Positions 19,419 to 29,079 of a DNA stretch of 64,000 nt are shown piece by piece; the stretch's first letter is position 1; each line of letters opens with the position of its first letter. The stretch comes from Marinobacter bohaiensis (GTDB lineage: Bacteria > Pseudomonadota > Gammaproteobacteria > Pseudomonadales > Oleiphilaceae): positions 2,790,001-2,854,000 of the forward strand of contig NZ_QGEH01000001.1 in NCBI RefSeq assembly GCF_003258515.1, written 5' to 3'. Made by a program: the position numbers and the translations under genes. The notes under the pieces were generated by a model, which was not told where the DNA came from, searched no databases, and worked only from the letters and a program-made list of their open reading frames with translations.

Positions 19419-20000
19419 ATGACGGATTACCTGCTGATCCTGGTCAGCACGATTCTGGTCAACAATTTTGTCCTGGTGCAGTTCCTGGGACTGTGCCCGT
19501 TCATGGGGGTGTCCAACAAACTGGAGACCGCCATGGGCATGTCCCTGGCCACCACCTTCGTGCTGACCCTGTCGTCCGTATGCAGCTACCTGGTGTACAC
19601 CTACCTGCTGGCGCCGCTGGACCTGGCATTCCTGAAAACCATCACGTTTATCCTGGTAATCGCCGTGGTGGTGCAGTTCACGGAAATGGTGGTGCGCAAG
19701 ACCAGCCCCCTGCTCTACCGGGTGCTGGGCATCTTTCTGCCGCTGATCACCACCAACTGCGCCGTGCTCGGGGTTGCCCTGCTCAACCTGAACCGCAACA
19801 ACAACTTCATCGAATCGGTGCTTTACGGACTGGGCGCCGCCATCGGTTTTTCCCTGGTCCTGGTGCTGTTCGCCGCCATGCGCGAGCGCATCGCGGTGGC
19901 CGACGTGCCGGTGCCGTTCCGCGGCGCGGCCATCGGCATGATCACCGCTGGCCTGATGTCATTGGCTTTCCTCGGTTTTACCGGGCTGGTGAGCGTCTGA
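19419..20000 (+). CDS. rsxA: Electron transport complex subunit RsxA/RnfA
   Basis: RsxA is a six-helix inner-membrane subunit of the Rsx/Rnf complex, which moves electrons between NADH and ferredoxin-like carriers and, in E. coli, keeps SoxR reduced. The 193-residue length is exact for the family. Conserved parts are [20 protein letters not shown] and [18 protein letters not shown], each carrying a Cys near the membrane centre that is proposed to share a cluster with RsxE. It is the first of six genes in canonical order A-B-C-D-G-E with very short gaps. Confidence 0.97.
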   Translation: MTDYLLILVSTILVNNFVLVQFLGLCPFMGVSNKLETAMGMSLATTFVLTLSSVCSYLVYTYLLAPLDLAFLKTITFILVIAVVVQFTEMVVRKTSPLLYRVLGIFLPLITTNCAVLGVALLNLNRNNNFIESVLYGLGAAIGFSLVLVLFAAMRERIAVADVPVPFRGAAIGMITAGLMSLAFLGFTGLVSV

Positions 20001-20013
20001 CGGAGTCAACACC

Positions 20014-20601
20014 ATGTGGACCAGTATCCTGATCGCGATTGGCGCGCTGGCGTTGCTTTCCCTGATCTTCGGCGGCCTGCTGGGTTTCGCAGCCGAACGC
20101 TTCCGGGTGGAAGGCAACCCGCTGGTGGACCAGATCGACGCCCTGCTGCCCCAGACCCAGTGCGGCCAGTGCGGCTTTCCCGGTTGTCGCCCCTACGCCG
20201 AATCCATTGCCGACGGCGACGCCATCAACAAATGCCCGCCCGGCGGTGAAGCCACCATCCACGCTCTGGCGGACCTGCTGGACGTGGAGCCCGAACCGCT
20301 GGACGCCGAACACGGCGTCGACCAGGGCAAGCGGGTCGCGATCATCCGTGAGGACGAGTGCATCGGCTGCACCAAGTGCATCCAGGCCTGCCCCGTGGAC
20401 GCCATCCTGGGCGCCGCCAAGCACATGCATACGGTCATCGAGAGCGAATGCACCGGCTGCGACCTGTGCGTCGAGCCCTGCCCTGTGGACTGCATCGACA
20501 TGGTGCCGGTCGAGACCACCATCCGCACCTGGAACTGGGAGCGACCGGAGCTGGCGCGGAACCGGGTCATTGCCAGCGATCGCATGGAGGTGCCGTCCTG
20601 A
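20014..20601 (+). CDS. rsxB: Electron transport complex ferredoxin subunit RsxB/RnfB
   Basis: RsxB is a 195-residue membrane-anchored iron-sulfur protein. A single N-terminal transmembrane helix (about residues 5-25) is followed by a four-cysteine cluster motif ([16 protein letters not shown] then CPPGG). Two 4Fe-4S ferredoxin motifs come next: [16 protein letters not shown] and [16 protein letters not shown]. It passes electrons among the cytoplasmic and membrane subunits. Its TGA shares a base with the rsxC ATG at 20601. Confidence 0.97.
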   Translation: MWTSILIAIGALALLSLIFGGLLGFAAERFRVEGNPLVDQIDALLPQTQCGQCGFPGCRPYAESIADGDAINKCPPGGEATIHALADLLDVEPEPLDAEHGVDQGKRVAIIREDECIGCTKCIQACPVDAILGAAKHMHTVIESECTGCDLCVEPCPVDCIDMVPVETTIRTWNWERPELARNRVIASDRMEVPS

Positions 20602-22802
20602 TGCGCCAGATCTGGGATTTCCCGGGCGGCATCCATCCGCCGGAGAACAAGCATCAGTCCACCGCCAGCCCGATCCGCAGCCTGCCGCTGCCGGACGTGC
20701 TCTACGTGCCCTTGCAGCAGCACATTGGCGCGCCGGCGCAGGCCTTGGTCGAGCCGGGCGATCACGTCCTCAAGGGGCAGACGCTGGCCGAGCCCCAGGG
20801 GCGCCTGAGCGTTGCCATCCATGCGCCGACCTCCGGCATCGTCGAAACCATCAGTGCGCATCCGGTGCCTCACCCGTCCGGCATGACCGACTGGTGCGTC
20901 GTACTGCGCCCGGATGGGGACGATCGCTGGACCGAACTGCACGGGCTGGAGGACTATCACCGCGAAACCCCGGCCACTCTGCTCGAACGCATCCGGCGGG
21001 CGGGCATCGCCGGCATGGGCGGCGCCGGCTTCCCCACCGAGATCAAGCTGCACCCGCCCGGCAACGACAAGGTCACCACGCTGATCCTCAACGGCGCCGA
21101 GTGCGAGCCCTACATCACCGCCGACGACCTGCTGATGCGCAGCCACGCCACCGACATCGTGCGCGGCCTGGAGATCATGGCCTACATCCTCGAGCCCGAG
21201 GCGTGCGTGATCGGCATCGAGGACAATAAGCCCGAGGCGATTGCGGCCCTGCGCCAGGCCGTCCAGGGCACCCGCATCGACGTCGCCGTGGTGCCCACCA
21301 AGTACCCGTCCGGGGGTGAGAAACAGCTGATCCAATTACTTACCGGTCTGGAAGTACCGCACGGCGGCATCCCGGCCGATGTCGGTGTGATGTGTCAGAA
21401 CGTCGGGACGGCGGCAGCCGTTTACCGGGCGGTCCGATTCGGTGAGCCGCTGGTGTCACGGATCACCACCCTCACCGGCGACGGCCTGTCCGAGCGCGGC
21501 AACGTGCACGCGCTGATCGGCACGCCCATCCGCTTCCTGCTGGACCAGGCCGGCTTTGACGTCGCCCGCACCCAGCGCCTGATCATGGGCGGCCCGATGA
21601 TGGGCTTCACCCTCGAGAATCCGGACGTACCGGTGATCAAGACCACCAACTGCATCATCGCCGGCACGCCGGAAGAGTTCCCGGCACCGCCCCCGGCCCA
21701 GCCCTGCATCCGCTGCGGTATGTGCGCCGAGGTGTGCCCCATGGAATTGCTGCCGCAGCAGCTGTTCTGGTTCGCCCAGTCCGGCGAGCACGAGAAAGCG
21801 GAGCAGCACAATCTGTTCGACTGCATCGAGTGTGGCGCCTGCTCCTACGTCTGCCCCAGCACGATTCCGCTGGTCCAGTTCTATCGTCACGCCAAGGGCG
21901 AGATCCGCCAGCAGCGCGAGGACCACTTGAAGTCGGATCGCGCCCGCGAGCGCTTCGAAGCGCGTCAGGCCCGCCTGGAACGGGAAAAGGCCGAGAAAGA
22001 GGCGAAGCGCAAGGCCCGCGCCGAGGCGGCCGCCAAAGCCCAGGCCGAGAAGAAAGCCGCGGCGGCAACCGAACCGGGGCCGAAGAAATCCGCCAGCGCC
22101 GCCGTGCAGGCCGCCCTGGCCCGCAAGGGCGTGGCCGCCAAGGACTCGGCGCCGGCACAGGAAGCCCGGGCGTCGGTCACCGAACTGGAAACCAGCCTGT
22201 CAAAAGCCGAGGCCAAGCTGCGCAACATGCAGAACCTGCTGAAGGACGCCCGGGACCAGGGCGGTGATACCGAGAAGCTCGAACGCGCGGTGGCCAAGAA
22301 TCAGGACCGGGTCGCCGCCGCCGAAAAGGCCCTGGCGGACGCCCGCGCCGCCGAACAGCCTCCCGCAGACGCGGGGCAGGCCGAGCAGCCCGATAGGGAG
22401 ACGCTCCAGGCCAACCTCGACAAGGCCAGCAATAAACTCGACACCATGCGGGGCATGCTGGCCGACGCCCGCGAACAGGGCAGCGACAACGTGGAGAAGC
22501 TGGAACGCGCGGTCGCCAAGAACGAACAGCGCGTGGCCACCGCAAGGGACGCGCTGGACGCCGTGCAGCCAACGCAGCCGGCCGCGCCCGTGCCGACAGC
22601 GGATATTCCGGAGCTGGAAGCGGCCCTGGAAAAGGCCCGCAACAAGCTGGACACCATGCAGGGACTGCTCGATGAAGCGCGATCCAACGACGGCGACAAC
22701 GTCGACAAGCTGGAGCGCGCCGTCGCCAAGAACCGGGACCGGGTCGCCCGCGCCGAACAGGCCCTGGCCGAGGCCCGCAACACCGCCGACGCCGAGTCCT
22801 GA
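20601..22802 (+). CDS. rsxC: Electron transport complex subunit RsxC/RnfC with tandem C-terminal coiled-coil repeats
   Basis: RsxC is the NADH-side subunit binding FMN and two 4Fe-4S clusters. ATG 20601 gives 733 residues; a longer frame upstream is a shadow within rsxB. It starts [17 protein letters not shown]. The nucleotide and flavin region includes [16 protein letters not shown] and [16 protein letters not shown]. The clusters are [17 protein letters not shown] and [17 protein letters not shown] (about residues 370-420). From about residue 440 it is charged and Ala/Lys-rich. It then carries three homologous segments of about 55-60 residues starting near 528, 600 and 670, each containing KLxxMxxLLxxAR and [14 protein letters not shown]. 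Extended Ala/Lys tails are common in RsxC; these repeats are unusually regular. Confidence 0.96.
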   Translation: MRQIWDFPGGIHPPENKHQSTASPIRSLPLPDVLYVPLQQHIGAPAQALVEPGDHVLKGQTLAEPQGRLSVAIHAPTSGIVETISAHPVPHPSGMTDWCVVLRPDGDDRWTELHGLEDYHRETPATLLERIRRAGIAGMGGAGFPTEIKLHPPGNDKVTTLILNGAECEPYITADDLLMRSHATDIVRGLEIMAYILEPEACVIGIEDNKPEAIAALRQAVQGTRIDVAVVPTKYPSGGEKQLIQLLTGLEVPHGGIPADVGVMCQNVGTAAAVYRAVRFGEPLVSRITTLTGDGLSERGNVHALIGTPIRFLLDQAGFDVARTQRLIMGGPMMGFTLENPDVPVIKTTNCIIAGTPEEFPAPPPAQPCIRCGMCAEVCPMELLPQQLFWFAQSGEHEKAEQHNLFDCIECGACSYVCPSTIPLVQFYRHAKGEIRQQREDHLKSDRARERFEARQARLEREKAEKEAKRKARAEAAAKAQAEKKAAAATEPGPKKSASAAVQAALARKGVAAKDSAPAQEARASVTELETSLSKAEAKLRNMQNLLKDARDQGGDTEKLERAVAKNQDRVAAAEKALADARAAEQPPADAGQAEQPDRETLQANLDKASNKLDTMRGMLADAREQGSDNVEKLERAVAKNEQRVATARDALDAVQPTQPAAPVPTADIPELEAALEKARNKLDTMQGLLDEARSNDGDNVDKLERAVAKNRDRVARAEQALAEARNTADAES
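22176..22796 (+). repeat. Three diverged tandem repeats encoding coiled-coil units in rsxC
   Basis: Three in-frame copies begin near 22182, 22398 and 22612. Each encodes a leucine/methionine-spaced helix, an acidic turn (GGDTEK, GSDNVEK, GDNVDK) and the shared block KLERAVAKN. The DNA copies are similar but not identical, which argues for old duplications retained by selection. Confidence 0.8.
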
Positions 22803-22819
22803 CGGAGAAACTTGATTCA

Positions 22820-23863
22820 ATGGCTTTTCTGAGACTGTCATCGCCCCACGCCCATGGCCCGCAACGGACGTCCCGGGTCATGCTGTGGGTAATCCTTGCC
22901 ACGCTGCCCGGCCTGTTGATGCAAACGGTCTTTTTCGGCTGGGGCAATCTGATCAACACGATCTTCTGCATCGCCGTGGCGGTGGGTGCCGAGGCGGCCA
23001 TTCTGGCCCTGCGCGGACGCCCCATCGGCTTTTTCCTGCGCGACAACACCGCCGCCGTGACCGGCCTGCTGCTGGGGCTCTCACTGCCGCCGTTCGCGCC
23101 CTGGTGGGTGTGCGTGGTCGCCGTGCTGGTGGCTATTGTGCTCGCCAAACAGCTTTACGGAGGGCTCGGCTCCAACCCGTTCAATCCGGCCATGGTGGGC
23201 TATGCGCTGGTGCTGGTGTCGTTTCCCGTGGCCATGACCACCACCTGGGCCAGCCCGTTGGGTGCTGGCAGCGCCACCCCGGATCTGCTGCAGACCCTGG
23301 CGATCAACTTCGGCGGCATCGATCCGGTGGACGGTTTTACCATGGCCACGCCGCTCGACGTCTACAAGCATGACATCGGTGCGCAACTGTCGACCCAGGT
23401 GCTGCAGCACCCGGCGTTCGGCGACTTTGTCGCCCGCGGCTGGGAGTGGGTCAACCTGGCGTTCCTGGCGGGTGGCCTGCTGCTGATTGCCCTGCGCATC
23501 ATCACCTGGCATATCCCGGCCAGCCTGCTGGCGGCCCTGTGCGTCATGAGCCTGGCGTTCGGCTGGGACGCCGACCGCTACACGCCGCTTTCGATCCACC
23601 TGCTGGCCGGCGCCACCATGCTGGGCGCGTTCTTTATCGCCACCGATCCGGTTTCGGCGGCAACCAGCCGGCGCGGGAAACTGGTCTACGGGGCCGGTAT
23701 CGGCGCGCTGCTCTACATCATCCGCACCTGGGGCAGTTATCCGGACGCCATCGCCTTTGCGGTGCTGCTGATGAACTTCGCGGTGCCTTTCATCGATCAT
23801 TACACGCAACCGCGCACCTACGGCCACAAAAAGGCCCGCCGCGTGAAACCGGGTAATTCCTGA
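22820..23863 (+). CDS. rsxD: Electron transport complex subunit RsxD/RnfD
   Basis: RsxD is a polytopic inner-membrane subunit of 347 residues, related to NqrB, which carries a covalent FMN on a threonine. Family marks are the N-terminal [42 protein letters not shown] and the flavinylation region [18 protein letters not shown] near residue 270-280. It ends with [20 protein letters not shown]. The stop is one base from the rsxG ATG. Confidence 0.96.
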   Translation: MAFLRLSSPHAHGPQRTSRVMLWVILATLPGLLMQTVFFGWGNLINTIFCIAVAVGAEAAILALRGRPIGFFLRDNTAAVTGLLLGLSLPPFAPWWVCVVAVLVAIVLAKQLYGGLGSNPFNPAMVGYALVLVSFPVAMTTTWASPLGAGSATPDLLQTLAINFGGIDPVDGFTMATPLDVYKHDIGAQLSTQVLQHPAFGDFVARGWEWVNLAFLAGGLLLIALRIITWHIPASLLAALCVMSLAFGWDADRYTPLSIHLLAGATMLGAFFIATDPVSAATSRRGKLVYGAGIGALLYIIRTWGSYPDAIAFAVLLMNFAVPFIDHYTQPRTYGHKKARRVKPGNS

Positions 23864-23864
23864 C

Positions 23865-24521
23865 ATGGCCGCACTGACCCAATCCATCGCCCGCAACGCC
23901 ATCGGTCTCGGCCTGTTTGCCGTGATCACCGCCGGCACGATCGCCGTGACCCATGGCGTTACCGAGCACCGCATTCAGGAACAGATCCGCGACGCCGAGG
24001 CTGGCGCCCTGCTGGAAATCATCCCGGAGGCGCGCCACGACAACGACCTGCTCGAAGACAGCGTTCCGGTCGGACCCTCAGATCGGCTGGGTCTGACCGA
24101 ACCCGCCTTCGCCCACGTTGCACGCCAGGACGGCAAGGCGAGCGGCGTGATCCTACCCGCGGTGGCGCCCGACGGCTATTCCGGCGCCATTCACCTGCTG
24201 GTGGGCATCGACGCCGACGGACGGGTGCTTGGCGTACGGGTCACACAGCACCACGAAACACCAGGGCTTGGCGACAAGGTGGAAACCCGCAAGACGGGCT
24301 GGATCTACAGCTTCAACGGCAAGTCGCTGGGCAATCCCGAACCGGACCGGTGGGCCGTGGCGAAGGACGGCGGCGCCTTCGACCAGTTTACCGGCGCCAC
24401 CATCACGCCGCGCGCCGTTGTCGGCGCCGTTCGCAACGCCCTGCTCTACTTCCGCGACCATCGTGATACGCTGCTGGCACCGCAGGACGGCAGCGCTATC
24501 GCCCACAACGATCGAGGCTGA
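23865..24521 (+). CDS. rsxG: Electron transport complex subunit RsxG/RnfG
   Basis: RsxG is a 218-residue protein anchored by one N-terminal helix with a periplasmic FMN-binding domain. The covalent flavin site S/TGAT is seen as [16 protein letters not shown] near residues 175-180. The preceding conserved block [22 protein letters not shown] is also typical. It lies between rsxD and rsxE with gaps of one base on each side, so the operon is tightly coupled. Confidence 0.96.
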   Translation: MAALTQSIARNAIGLGLFAVITAGTIAVTHGVTEHRIQEQIRDAEAGALLEIIPEARHDNDLLEDSVPVGPSDRLGLTEPAFAHVARQDGKASGVILPAVAPDGYSGAIHLLVGIDADGRVLGVRVTQHHETPGLGDKVETRKTGWIYSFNGKSLGNPEPDRWAVAKDGGAFDQFTGATITPRAVVGAVRNALLYFRDHRDTLLAPQDGSAIAHNDRG

Positions 24522-24522
24522 C

Positions 24523-25239
24523 ATGGCAACCAAAACCGCCCGTGAGATCATCAAGGACGGACTCTGGACCAACAACCCGGCCCTGGTGCAGGTCCTGGGT
24601 CTGTGCCCGCTGTTGGCGGTCACCGGGACCGTGGTCAACGGCATCGGCCTGGGTCTGGCCACGCTGCTGGTGCTGGTGGGGTCGAACCTGTCGGTCTCGC
24701 TGATCCGCAATTTCGTGTCGGAATCGGTGCGTCTGCCCGCGTTCGTGATGATCATCGCCTCGTTCGTCACCTGCGCCGAACTGCTGATGCAGGCGTTCAC
24801 TTACGAGCTGTACCAGATCCTGGGCATCTTCATCCCGCTGATCGTCACCAACTGCGCGATTCTGGGCCGGGCCGACGCCTTTGCCTCGCGCAACCCGATC
24901 CTGCCCTCCGTGCTGGACGGCCTGATGATGGGTCTTGGTTTCCTGCTGGTGCTGATGGCGCTGGGCGGCATCCGGGAACTGATCGGTCAGGGCACCCTGT
25001 TCAGCGACATGAACCTGATCTTCGGGCCCGCGGCGGCTGACTGGAAGATCCAGGTGTTCGACGACTACGCCAACGTGCTGTTCATGGTCCTGCCGCCCGG
25101 CGCCTTCGTCGGCCTGGGGCTGCTGATCGCCCTGAAGAACAGCATCGACGGGCAGATCCAGAAACGCCGCGAAGCCCGCGACACCCAACCGGTTGCCGCC
25201 GGCAGCAAGCGGGTCCGAGTCACCGGCCACGTATCCTGA
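24523..25239 (+). CDS. rsxE: Electron transport complex subunit RsxE/RnfE
   Basis: RsxE is a six-helix membrane subunit paralogous to RsxA. ATG 24523 gives 238 residues. It has the family features [24 protein letters not shown] and [22 protein letters not shown], again with one Cys in each half-repeat. The C-terminal tail (residues 205-238) is basic and cytoplasmic. It is the last rsx gene; nth follows after five bases, the arrangement known from E. coli. Confidence 0.96.
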   Translation: MATKTAREIIKDGLWTNNPALVQVLGLCPLLAVTGTVVNGIGLGLATLLVLVGSNLSVSLIRNFVSESVRLPAFVMIIASFVTCAELLMQAFTYELYQILGIFIPLIVTNCAILGRADAFASRNPILPSVLDGLMMGLGFLLVLMALGGIRELIGQGTLFSDMNLIFGPAAADWKIQVFDDYANVLFMVLPPGAFVGLGLLIALKNSIDGQIQKRREARDTQPVAAGSKRVRVTGHVS

Positions 25240-25244
25240 GAGCC

Positions 25245-25886
25245 ATGAATAAAGAAAAACGCACCGCCATTTTCGAGCGGCTGAAGGCCGCCAATCCGAA
25301 CCCGACCACCGAACTGGTCTACACAAATCCATTCGAGCTGCTGATCGCCGTGATCCTGTCAGCGCAGGCTACCGACGTGGGCGTCAACAAGGCCACCGCC
25401 AAGCTCTTCCCCGTCGCCAACACGCCGGAAGCGATCCTGGCGCTGGGCGTCGACGGGCTGAAGGAGTACATCAAGACCATCGGCCTGTTCAACAGCAAGG
25501 CGGAGAACGTCATCAAGACCTGCCTGGCCCTGGTCGAGCAGCACGACAGCGTCGTACCGGACACCCGCGAAGCCCTGGAAGCCCTGCCCGGAGTTGGCCG
25601 AAAGACCGCAAACGTAGTGCTCAATACCGCGTTCGGCCAGCCGACCATGGCTGTCGACACGCACATTTTCCGGGTGTCCAACCGCACCGGCATCGCTCCG
25701 GGAAAGAACGTGCTGGAAGTCGAGAAGCGCCTGGTGCGCCTGGTGCCCAAGCCGTACCTGCAGGACGCCCACCACTGGCTGATCCTGCACGGGCGCTACA
25801 CCTGCACCGCGCGCAAACCCAAGTGCGGTAGTTGCATGATCGAGGATCTGTGCGAGTTCAAGCAAAAGCGGGACTATCTGGAGTAA
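25245..25886 (+). CDS. nth: Endonuclease III (DNA glycosylase/AP lyase)
   Basis: Nth removes oxidised pyrimidines and nicks the abasic site. The 213-residue length matches the family. The helix-hairpin-helix is LPGVGRKTANVVL, containing the catalytic Lys, and the catalytic Asp lies in TMAVDTHIFRVSNRTGI. The C-terminal 4Fe-4S loop has spacing C-x6-C-x2-C-x5-C (CTARKPKCGSCMIEDLC). It is the last gene of the rsx operon. Confidence 0.97.
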   Translation: MNKEKRTAIFERLKAANPNPTTELVYTNPFELLIAVILSAQATDVGVNKATAKLFPVANTPEAILALGVDGLKEYIKTIGLFNSKAENVIKTCLALVEQHDSVVPDTREALEALPGVGRKTANVVLNTAFGQPTMAVDTHIFRVSNRTGIAPGKNVLEVEKRLVRLVPKPYLQDAHHWLILHGRYTCTARKPKCGSCMIEDLCEFKQKRDYLE

Positions 25887-25959
25887 CAGGCAGCGGGCAG
25901 CTCGCGGTCGTCTCTGGCAACGATGAACGCCTGACCCTGACGGCGCTTCCCCAACTCTC

Positions 25960-25988
25960 CAGCCCTCTCCCGCGAGGGGAGAGGGCTG
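25960..25988. terminator. Perfect 12-bp hairpin between convergent nth and the chalcone-isomerase-like gene
   Basis: CAGCCCTCTCCC (25960-25971) pairs completely with GGGAGAGGGCTG (25977-25988) over a GCGAG loop. It sits between two convergent genes, so it may end transcription from both sides, although neither side has a T-run. Similar CCCTCTCCC palindromes are frequent between genes in many proteobacterial genomes, so it may also be a REP-like repeat copy. Confidence 0.6.
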
Positions 25989-26050
25989 TTATCGCGGGCA
26001 CCACAGACGACACAGAGAGCCATGTTGGTTCGTGTTCCGCGGGGCCGGTA

Positions 26051-26617
26051 TCAGTCGTCTTTACCCAGCATCGCCGCTTTCAGATCATCCTGGGCCGGCT
26101 CATCAGAGAGCCAGATGCCGAACAGCGCCTTCTTGAAGGCCAGTCCGGGCACCGTGTCCTTCTTCTGACCGTTCTTGAACACCTGCACGCCGTCTCCGGG
26201 CACGTAGACCAGATCGAACACGTCGCCTTCCTTGATCTCCTCCTGGAAGACATTCATGAAGCGATCGATCTGCGGCTGCAGCGGCGCCATGTTGCCATCG
26301 GTGGAGGCTTCAAAGCCTTCCAGTGTGGCGGAGGTCATCTTCTCGCTGCTGATCAGGCCTGAGATGATGTCCAGGCGAATGGCCTGGGGTTCATCCGCCT
26401 CCACGATGGCCCGGGCATCGGATTGCTCGCTGGGCGTATACAGGCTGCTCACGTAAAGGTCGATGAACCACTTGGAGCGCACACCCGCGCCGTTGAGAAC
26501 CAGTTGGCTGTCGTCTGCGGTCATCTGCTCGGGCACGTCCACCCCTTCCAGGGTGAGCGCGGAAGCGGACCCGGAAAGGGCCACCCCAAGCAGGAAAGCG
26601 GAGGTTATCTTTTTCAT
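26051..26617 (-). CDS. Chalcone isomerase-like family exported protein
   Basis: ATG 26617 gives 188 residues beginning with a signal peptide (MKKITSAFLLGVALSGSASA). The mature part matches the bacterial chalcone isomerase-like family: LTLEGVDVPEQM, LVLNGAGVRSKWFIDLYVSSLYTP, IRLDIISGLISSEKMTSA and the end KKALFGIWLSDEPAQDDLKAAMLG. These proteins share the plant enzyme's fold. Catalysis on flavonoids is not expected and the ligand, possibly a fatty acid, is unknown. An extended -10 promoter lies about 65 bp upstream. Confidence 0.87.
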   Translation of the reverse strand: MKKITSAFLLGVALSGSASALTLEGVDVPEQMTADDSQLVLNGAGVRSKWFIDLYVSSLYTPSEQSDARAIVEADEPQAIRLDIISGLISSEKMTSATLEGFEASTDGNMAPLQPQIDRFMNVFQEEIKEGDVFDLVYVPGDGVQVFKNGQKKDTVPGLAFKKALFGIWLSDEPAQDDLKAAMLGKDD

Positions 26618-26681
26618 TGTGATGTCCCTAAACTTATGATTCTTATTTAGTTTACCGTCTCGGTCCAATTGAACCCAAGGC

Positions 26682-26690
26682 ATTGTAGCA
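26682..26690 (-). promoter_or_regulatory. Candidate extended -10 promoter of the chalcone-isomerase-like gene
   Basis: On the minus strand this reads TGCTACAAT, an extended -10 element. No clear -35 box is seen. The predicted leader is just under 60 bases. Confidence 0.4.
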
Positions 26691-26765
26691 AGGCCACATC
26701 AAGGCGGCCGCAGTCTGGTTCGCATTTGTCATCTTGCCAGCGGATCCGTTGAACCATCGGGGCAT

Positions 26766-26797
26766 AAAAAAACCGGCGCCCGTTTCCGGACGCCGGC
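26766..26797 (-). terminator. Rho-independent terminator of rpoS
   Basis: On the minus strand CCGGCGTCCG and CGGGCGCCGG form a 10-bp stem (one G-U pair) with a GAAA loop, followed by seven T. It starts about 19 bp after the rpoS stop. Confidence 0.9.
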
Positions 26798-26815
26798 TTT
26801 GTCGGTATCGGACGT

Positions 26816-27832
26816 CTATTTGAACAGCGTGGTGCAGGACAGCCCTTCCTTCTCCAGGATTTCACGCAGCCGCCGCAGCGCTTCCACCTGGATCTGGCGG
26901 ACCCGCTCGCGGGTCAGCCCGATCTCCTGACCCACCTCTTCCAGCGTGCTGGTCTGGTATCCACGCAGGCCGAAGCGCCGGGACAGCACTTCCTGCTGCT
27001 TGTCGCTGAGCTGATCCAGCCAGCGCTCGATGCAGCCCTGCATGTTGGTGTCCTGCAACAGGTCGGCCGGATCCGTAGCGCCTTCATCGGCGACGGTATC
27101 CAGCAGGGACTTTTCACCGCTGCTGCCGATCGGCGTATCCACCGAGGTCACACGCTCGTTGAGCCCCAGCATGCGCTTGACGTCATGCACCGGCTTGTCG
27201 ACCATGCTGGCGATTTCTTCCGCCGACGGCTCGTGATCCAGCTTCTGGGTCAGCTCGCGGGCGGCTCGCAGATAAAGGTTGAGCTCCTTGACCACGTGAA
27301 TCGGCAGCCGGATCGTACGCGTCTGATTCATGATCGCGCGCTCAATGGTCTGCCGGATCCACCAGGTAGCGTAGGTGGAGAAGCGGAAGCCCCGCTCGGG
27401 GTCGAACTTCTCGACTGCCCGGATCAGGCCCAGGTTGCCTTCCTCGATCAGGTCCAGCAGCGTGAGGCCCCGATTGACGTAACGACGGGCGATCTTGACC
27501 ACCAGCCGCAGGTTACTCTCGATCATTCGCTTGCGGCCCGACTCCTCGCCCTTACGGGCCAGACGCGCAAAATAGACCTCTTCCTCCGGCGTCAGCAGAG
27601 GCGAAAATCCGATTTCGTTGAGATAGAGCTGGGTGGCATCCAGCTGTTTCTGGCTGGTGTAGTAACGCCCCGTCGCTTTCGACAGTTCGGGCGTTTCACT
27701 GGCTGGTGTGTCGTCTGTCTGGCTTTCGTTGGTGGATTCACCGCTGAGGGTTTCGGTTTCCTCTTCAGCGTCTTCAACTTCATCGGCTACCCGATCAACA
27801 ATGAGTTCATCACGCTCTGTTGACATAGTCAT
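26816..27832 (-). CDS. rpoS: RNA polymerase sigma factor RpoS (sigma-38)
   Basis: RpoS directs transcription in stationary phase and general stress. The 338-residue product has an acidic N-terminal region (residues 1-50) followed by sigma regions 1.2 to 4. The RpoS-type motifs are [89 protein letters not shown] and the region 4 helix-turn-helix [23 protein letters not shown] 27832 has AAGG seven bases upstream; ATG 27826 is possible. It follows nlpD, in whose coding region the main rpoS promoter lies in E. coli and Pseudomonas. Confidence 0.98.
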   Translation of the reverse strand: MTMSTERDELIVDRVADEVEDAEEETETLSGESTNESQTDDTPASETPELSKATGRYYTSQKQLDATQLYLNEIGFSPLLTPEEEVYFARLARKGEESGRKRMIESNLRLVVKIARRYVNRGLTLLDLIEEGNLGLIRAVEKFDPERGFRFSTYATWWIRQTIERAIMNQTRTIRLPIHVVKELNLYLRAARELTQKLDHEPSAEEIASMVDKPVHDVKRMLGLNERVTSVDTPIGSSGEKSLLDTVADEGATDPADLLQDTNMQGCIERWLDQLSDKQQEVLSRRFGLRGYQTSTLEEVGQEIGLTRERVRQIQVEALRRLREILEKEGLSCTTLFK

Positions 27833-27980
27833 TGCCCCGCCTTTTAACCCCGGTTGTTATCACTTGCCGGCATTCTTTTTATTCGGCAAGCGCCTGCTGT
27901 TCTTCTCAACTGCTTATTACATGTTTCTTTTTCAGCTGTATGACATGCTTTCCAGCAGCCGGACGGGTCCAGAGTTCCGG

Positions 27981-28868
27981 TTATCGCGGTGGCAGGTAAT
28001 GCGTCGGGTCCACCGGATTCCCGTTTTTTCTTATCTCAAAGTGCAGCTTCGTCCCATTGGCGCCGCTGCTGCCCATCTCGGCGATGAGCTGGCCCGCCCT
28101 GACGTTTTCACCCTCCTGCACCAAAATCTTGCGGTTGTGCGCGTACGCGCTCAGGTAATGCTCGTTGTGGTTGATGATGATCAGGTTACCGTACCCTAAT
28201 AAACCGTTGCCCGCATAGACCACGTTACCGCTGGCCGCCGCCCTGACCGGATCACCCGCCGATCCGGAGATATCAACGCCTTTGTTGACTTTTCCGGATG
28301 TTGAGTATCCTGCAATTACAGGGCCAACATTAGGCCAGCGCCACTCAATACGCGCCACGGTCTGGGTCTGGTTAGGCAGGGCCTGGTCGGCGCGCGGCGC
28401 CTTTTCCACCTTGGGTTTCCGCGCCGTCGAGGGCGTCGGTTTCGGCGTCGGCCGACTGGCGACCGCAGCCTTGGCACTGGAGCGGGAACTGGAAGCGGTC
28501 TGGCTTGAGGATTTGGCGCTTCCGGAAGGAGCATGCCCTCGCACGTCCAGACGAATCACCTGACCGACCTGGAGGGTATAAGGCGGATCAATACCATTGG
28601 CATTGCCCAGCTCGCGATAGTCGCGCCCATAACGCCAGGCAATGCTGTAGAGAGTCTCGCCACGCTCGACCACGTGACGGCCCCAGTAAACGGGCGGGTT
28701 ATAACGGTCGTCGCGATAGATATCCGCCGTGTTGCAGCCGGTGAGCAGCATCAACAGGGCCAGCACCCCGCAGAACAGGCCACGGGACGCACGACGTCGG
28801 ATTGGGTGCTTCAGGCGCGAAACCGTCTGGTTCTGTTCCCGAACATCTGTACGGCCATCTGAGCTCAC
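27981..28868 (-). CDS. nlpD: NlpD-like murein hydrolase activator lipoprotein (LysM, degenerate M23)
   Basis: This is an outer-membrane lipoprotein with a hydrophobic signal and lipobox LLTGC (Cys45 from the GTG start). A LysM peptidoglycan-binding domain (HVVERGETLYSIAWRYG) follows, then a Ser/Ala/Pro/Lys linker and a C-terminal LytM/M23 domain. The zinc ligands of active M23 peptidases are missing: the HxGxD position reads NKGVD and the HxH position reads KLH. It is therefore predicted, like E. coli NlpD, to activate an amidase rather than cut peptidoglycan. The start is uncertain: GTG 28868 is used, TTG 28907 is possible and neither has a good ribosome-binding site. The neighbours surE, pcm and rpoS confirm the identity. 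Confidence 0.92.
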   Translation of the reverse strand: MSSDGRTDVREQNQTVSRLKHPIRRRASRGLFCGVLALLMLLTGCNTADIYRDDRYNPPVYWGRHVVERGETLYSIAWRYGRDYRELGNANGIDPPYTLQVGQVIRLDVRGHAPSGSAKSSSQTASSSRSSAKAAVASRPTPKPTPSTARKPKVEKAPRADQALPNQTQTVARIEWRWPNVGPVIAGYSTSGKVNKGVDISGSAGDPVRAAASGNVVYAGNGLLGYGNLIIINHNEHYLSAYAHNRKILVQEGENVRAGQLIAEMGSSGANGTKLHFEIRKNGNPVDPTHYLPPR

Positions 28869-29079
28869 GGATATAACAGCTTCTTTTTTATCGCAAATCG
28901 GTCTCAAAAATAGCGCACCCCCTAAAGAGTGCCATATAAGCCCCTAATTTTTTGCATATTTTTTAATCAGATTAAAGTTACGTCACTTTCTCATGTGTTC
29001 CGATCGGTAACACTCAAAAGTAACAAGTCGACAGGTTCGATGAGACGAGGCCCTCAAATGTCGCACCTCAAAGGCCGTC

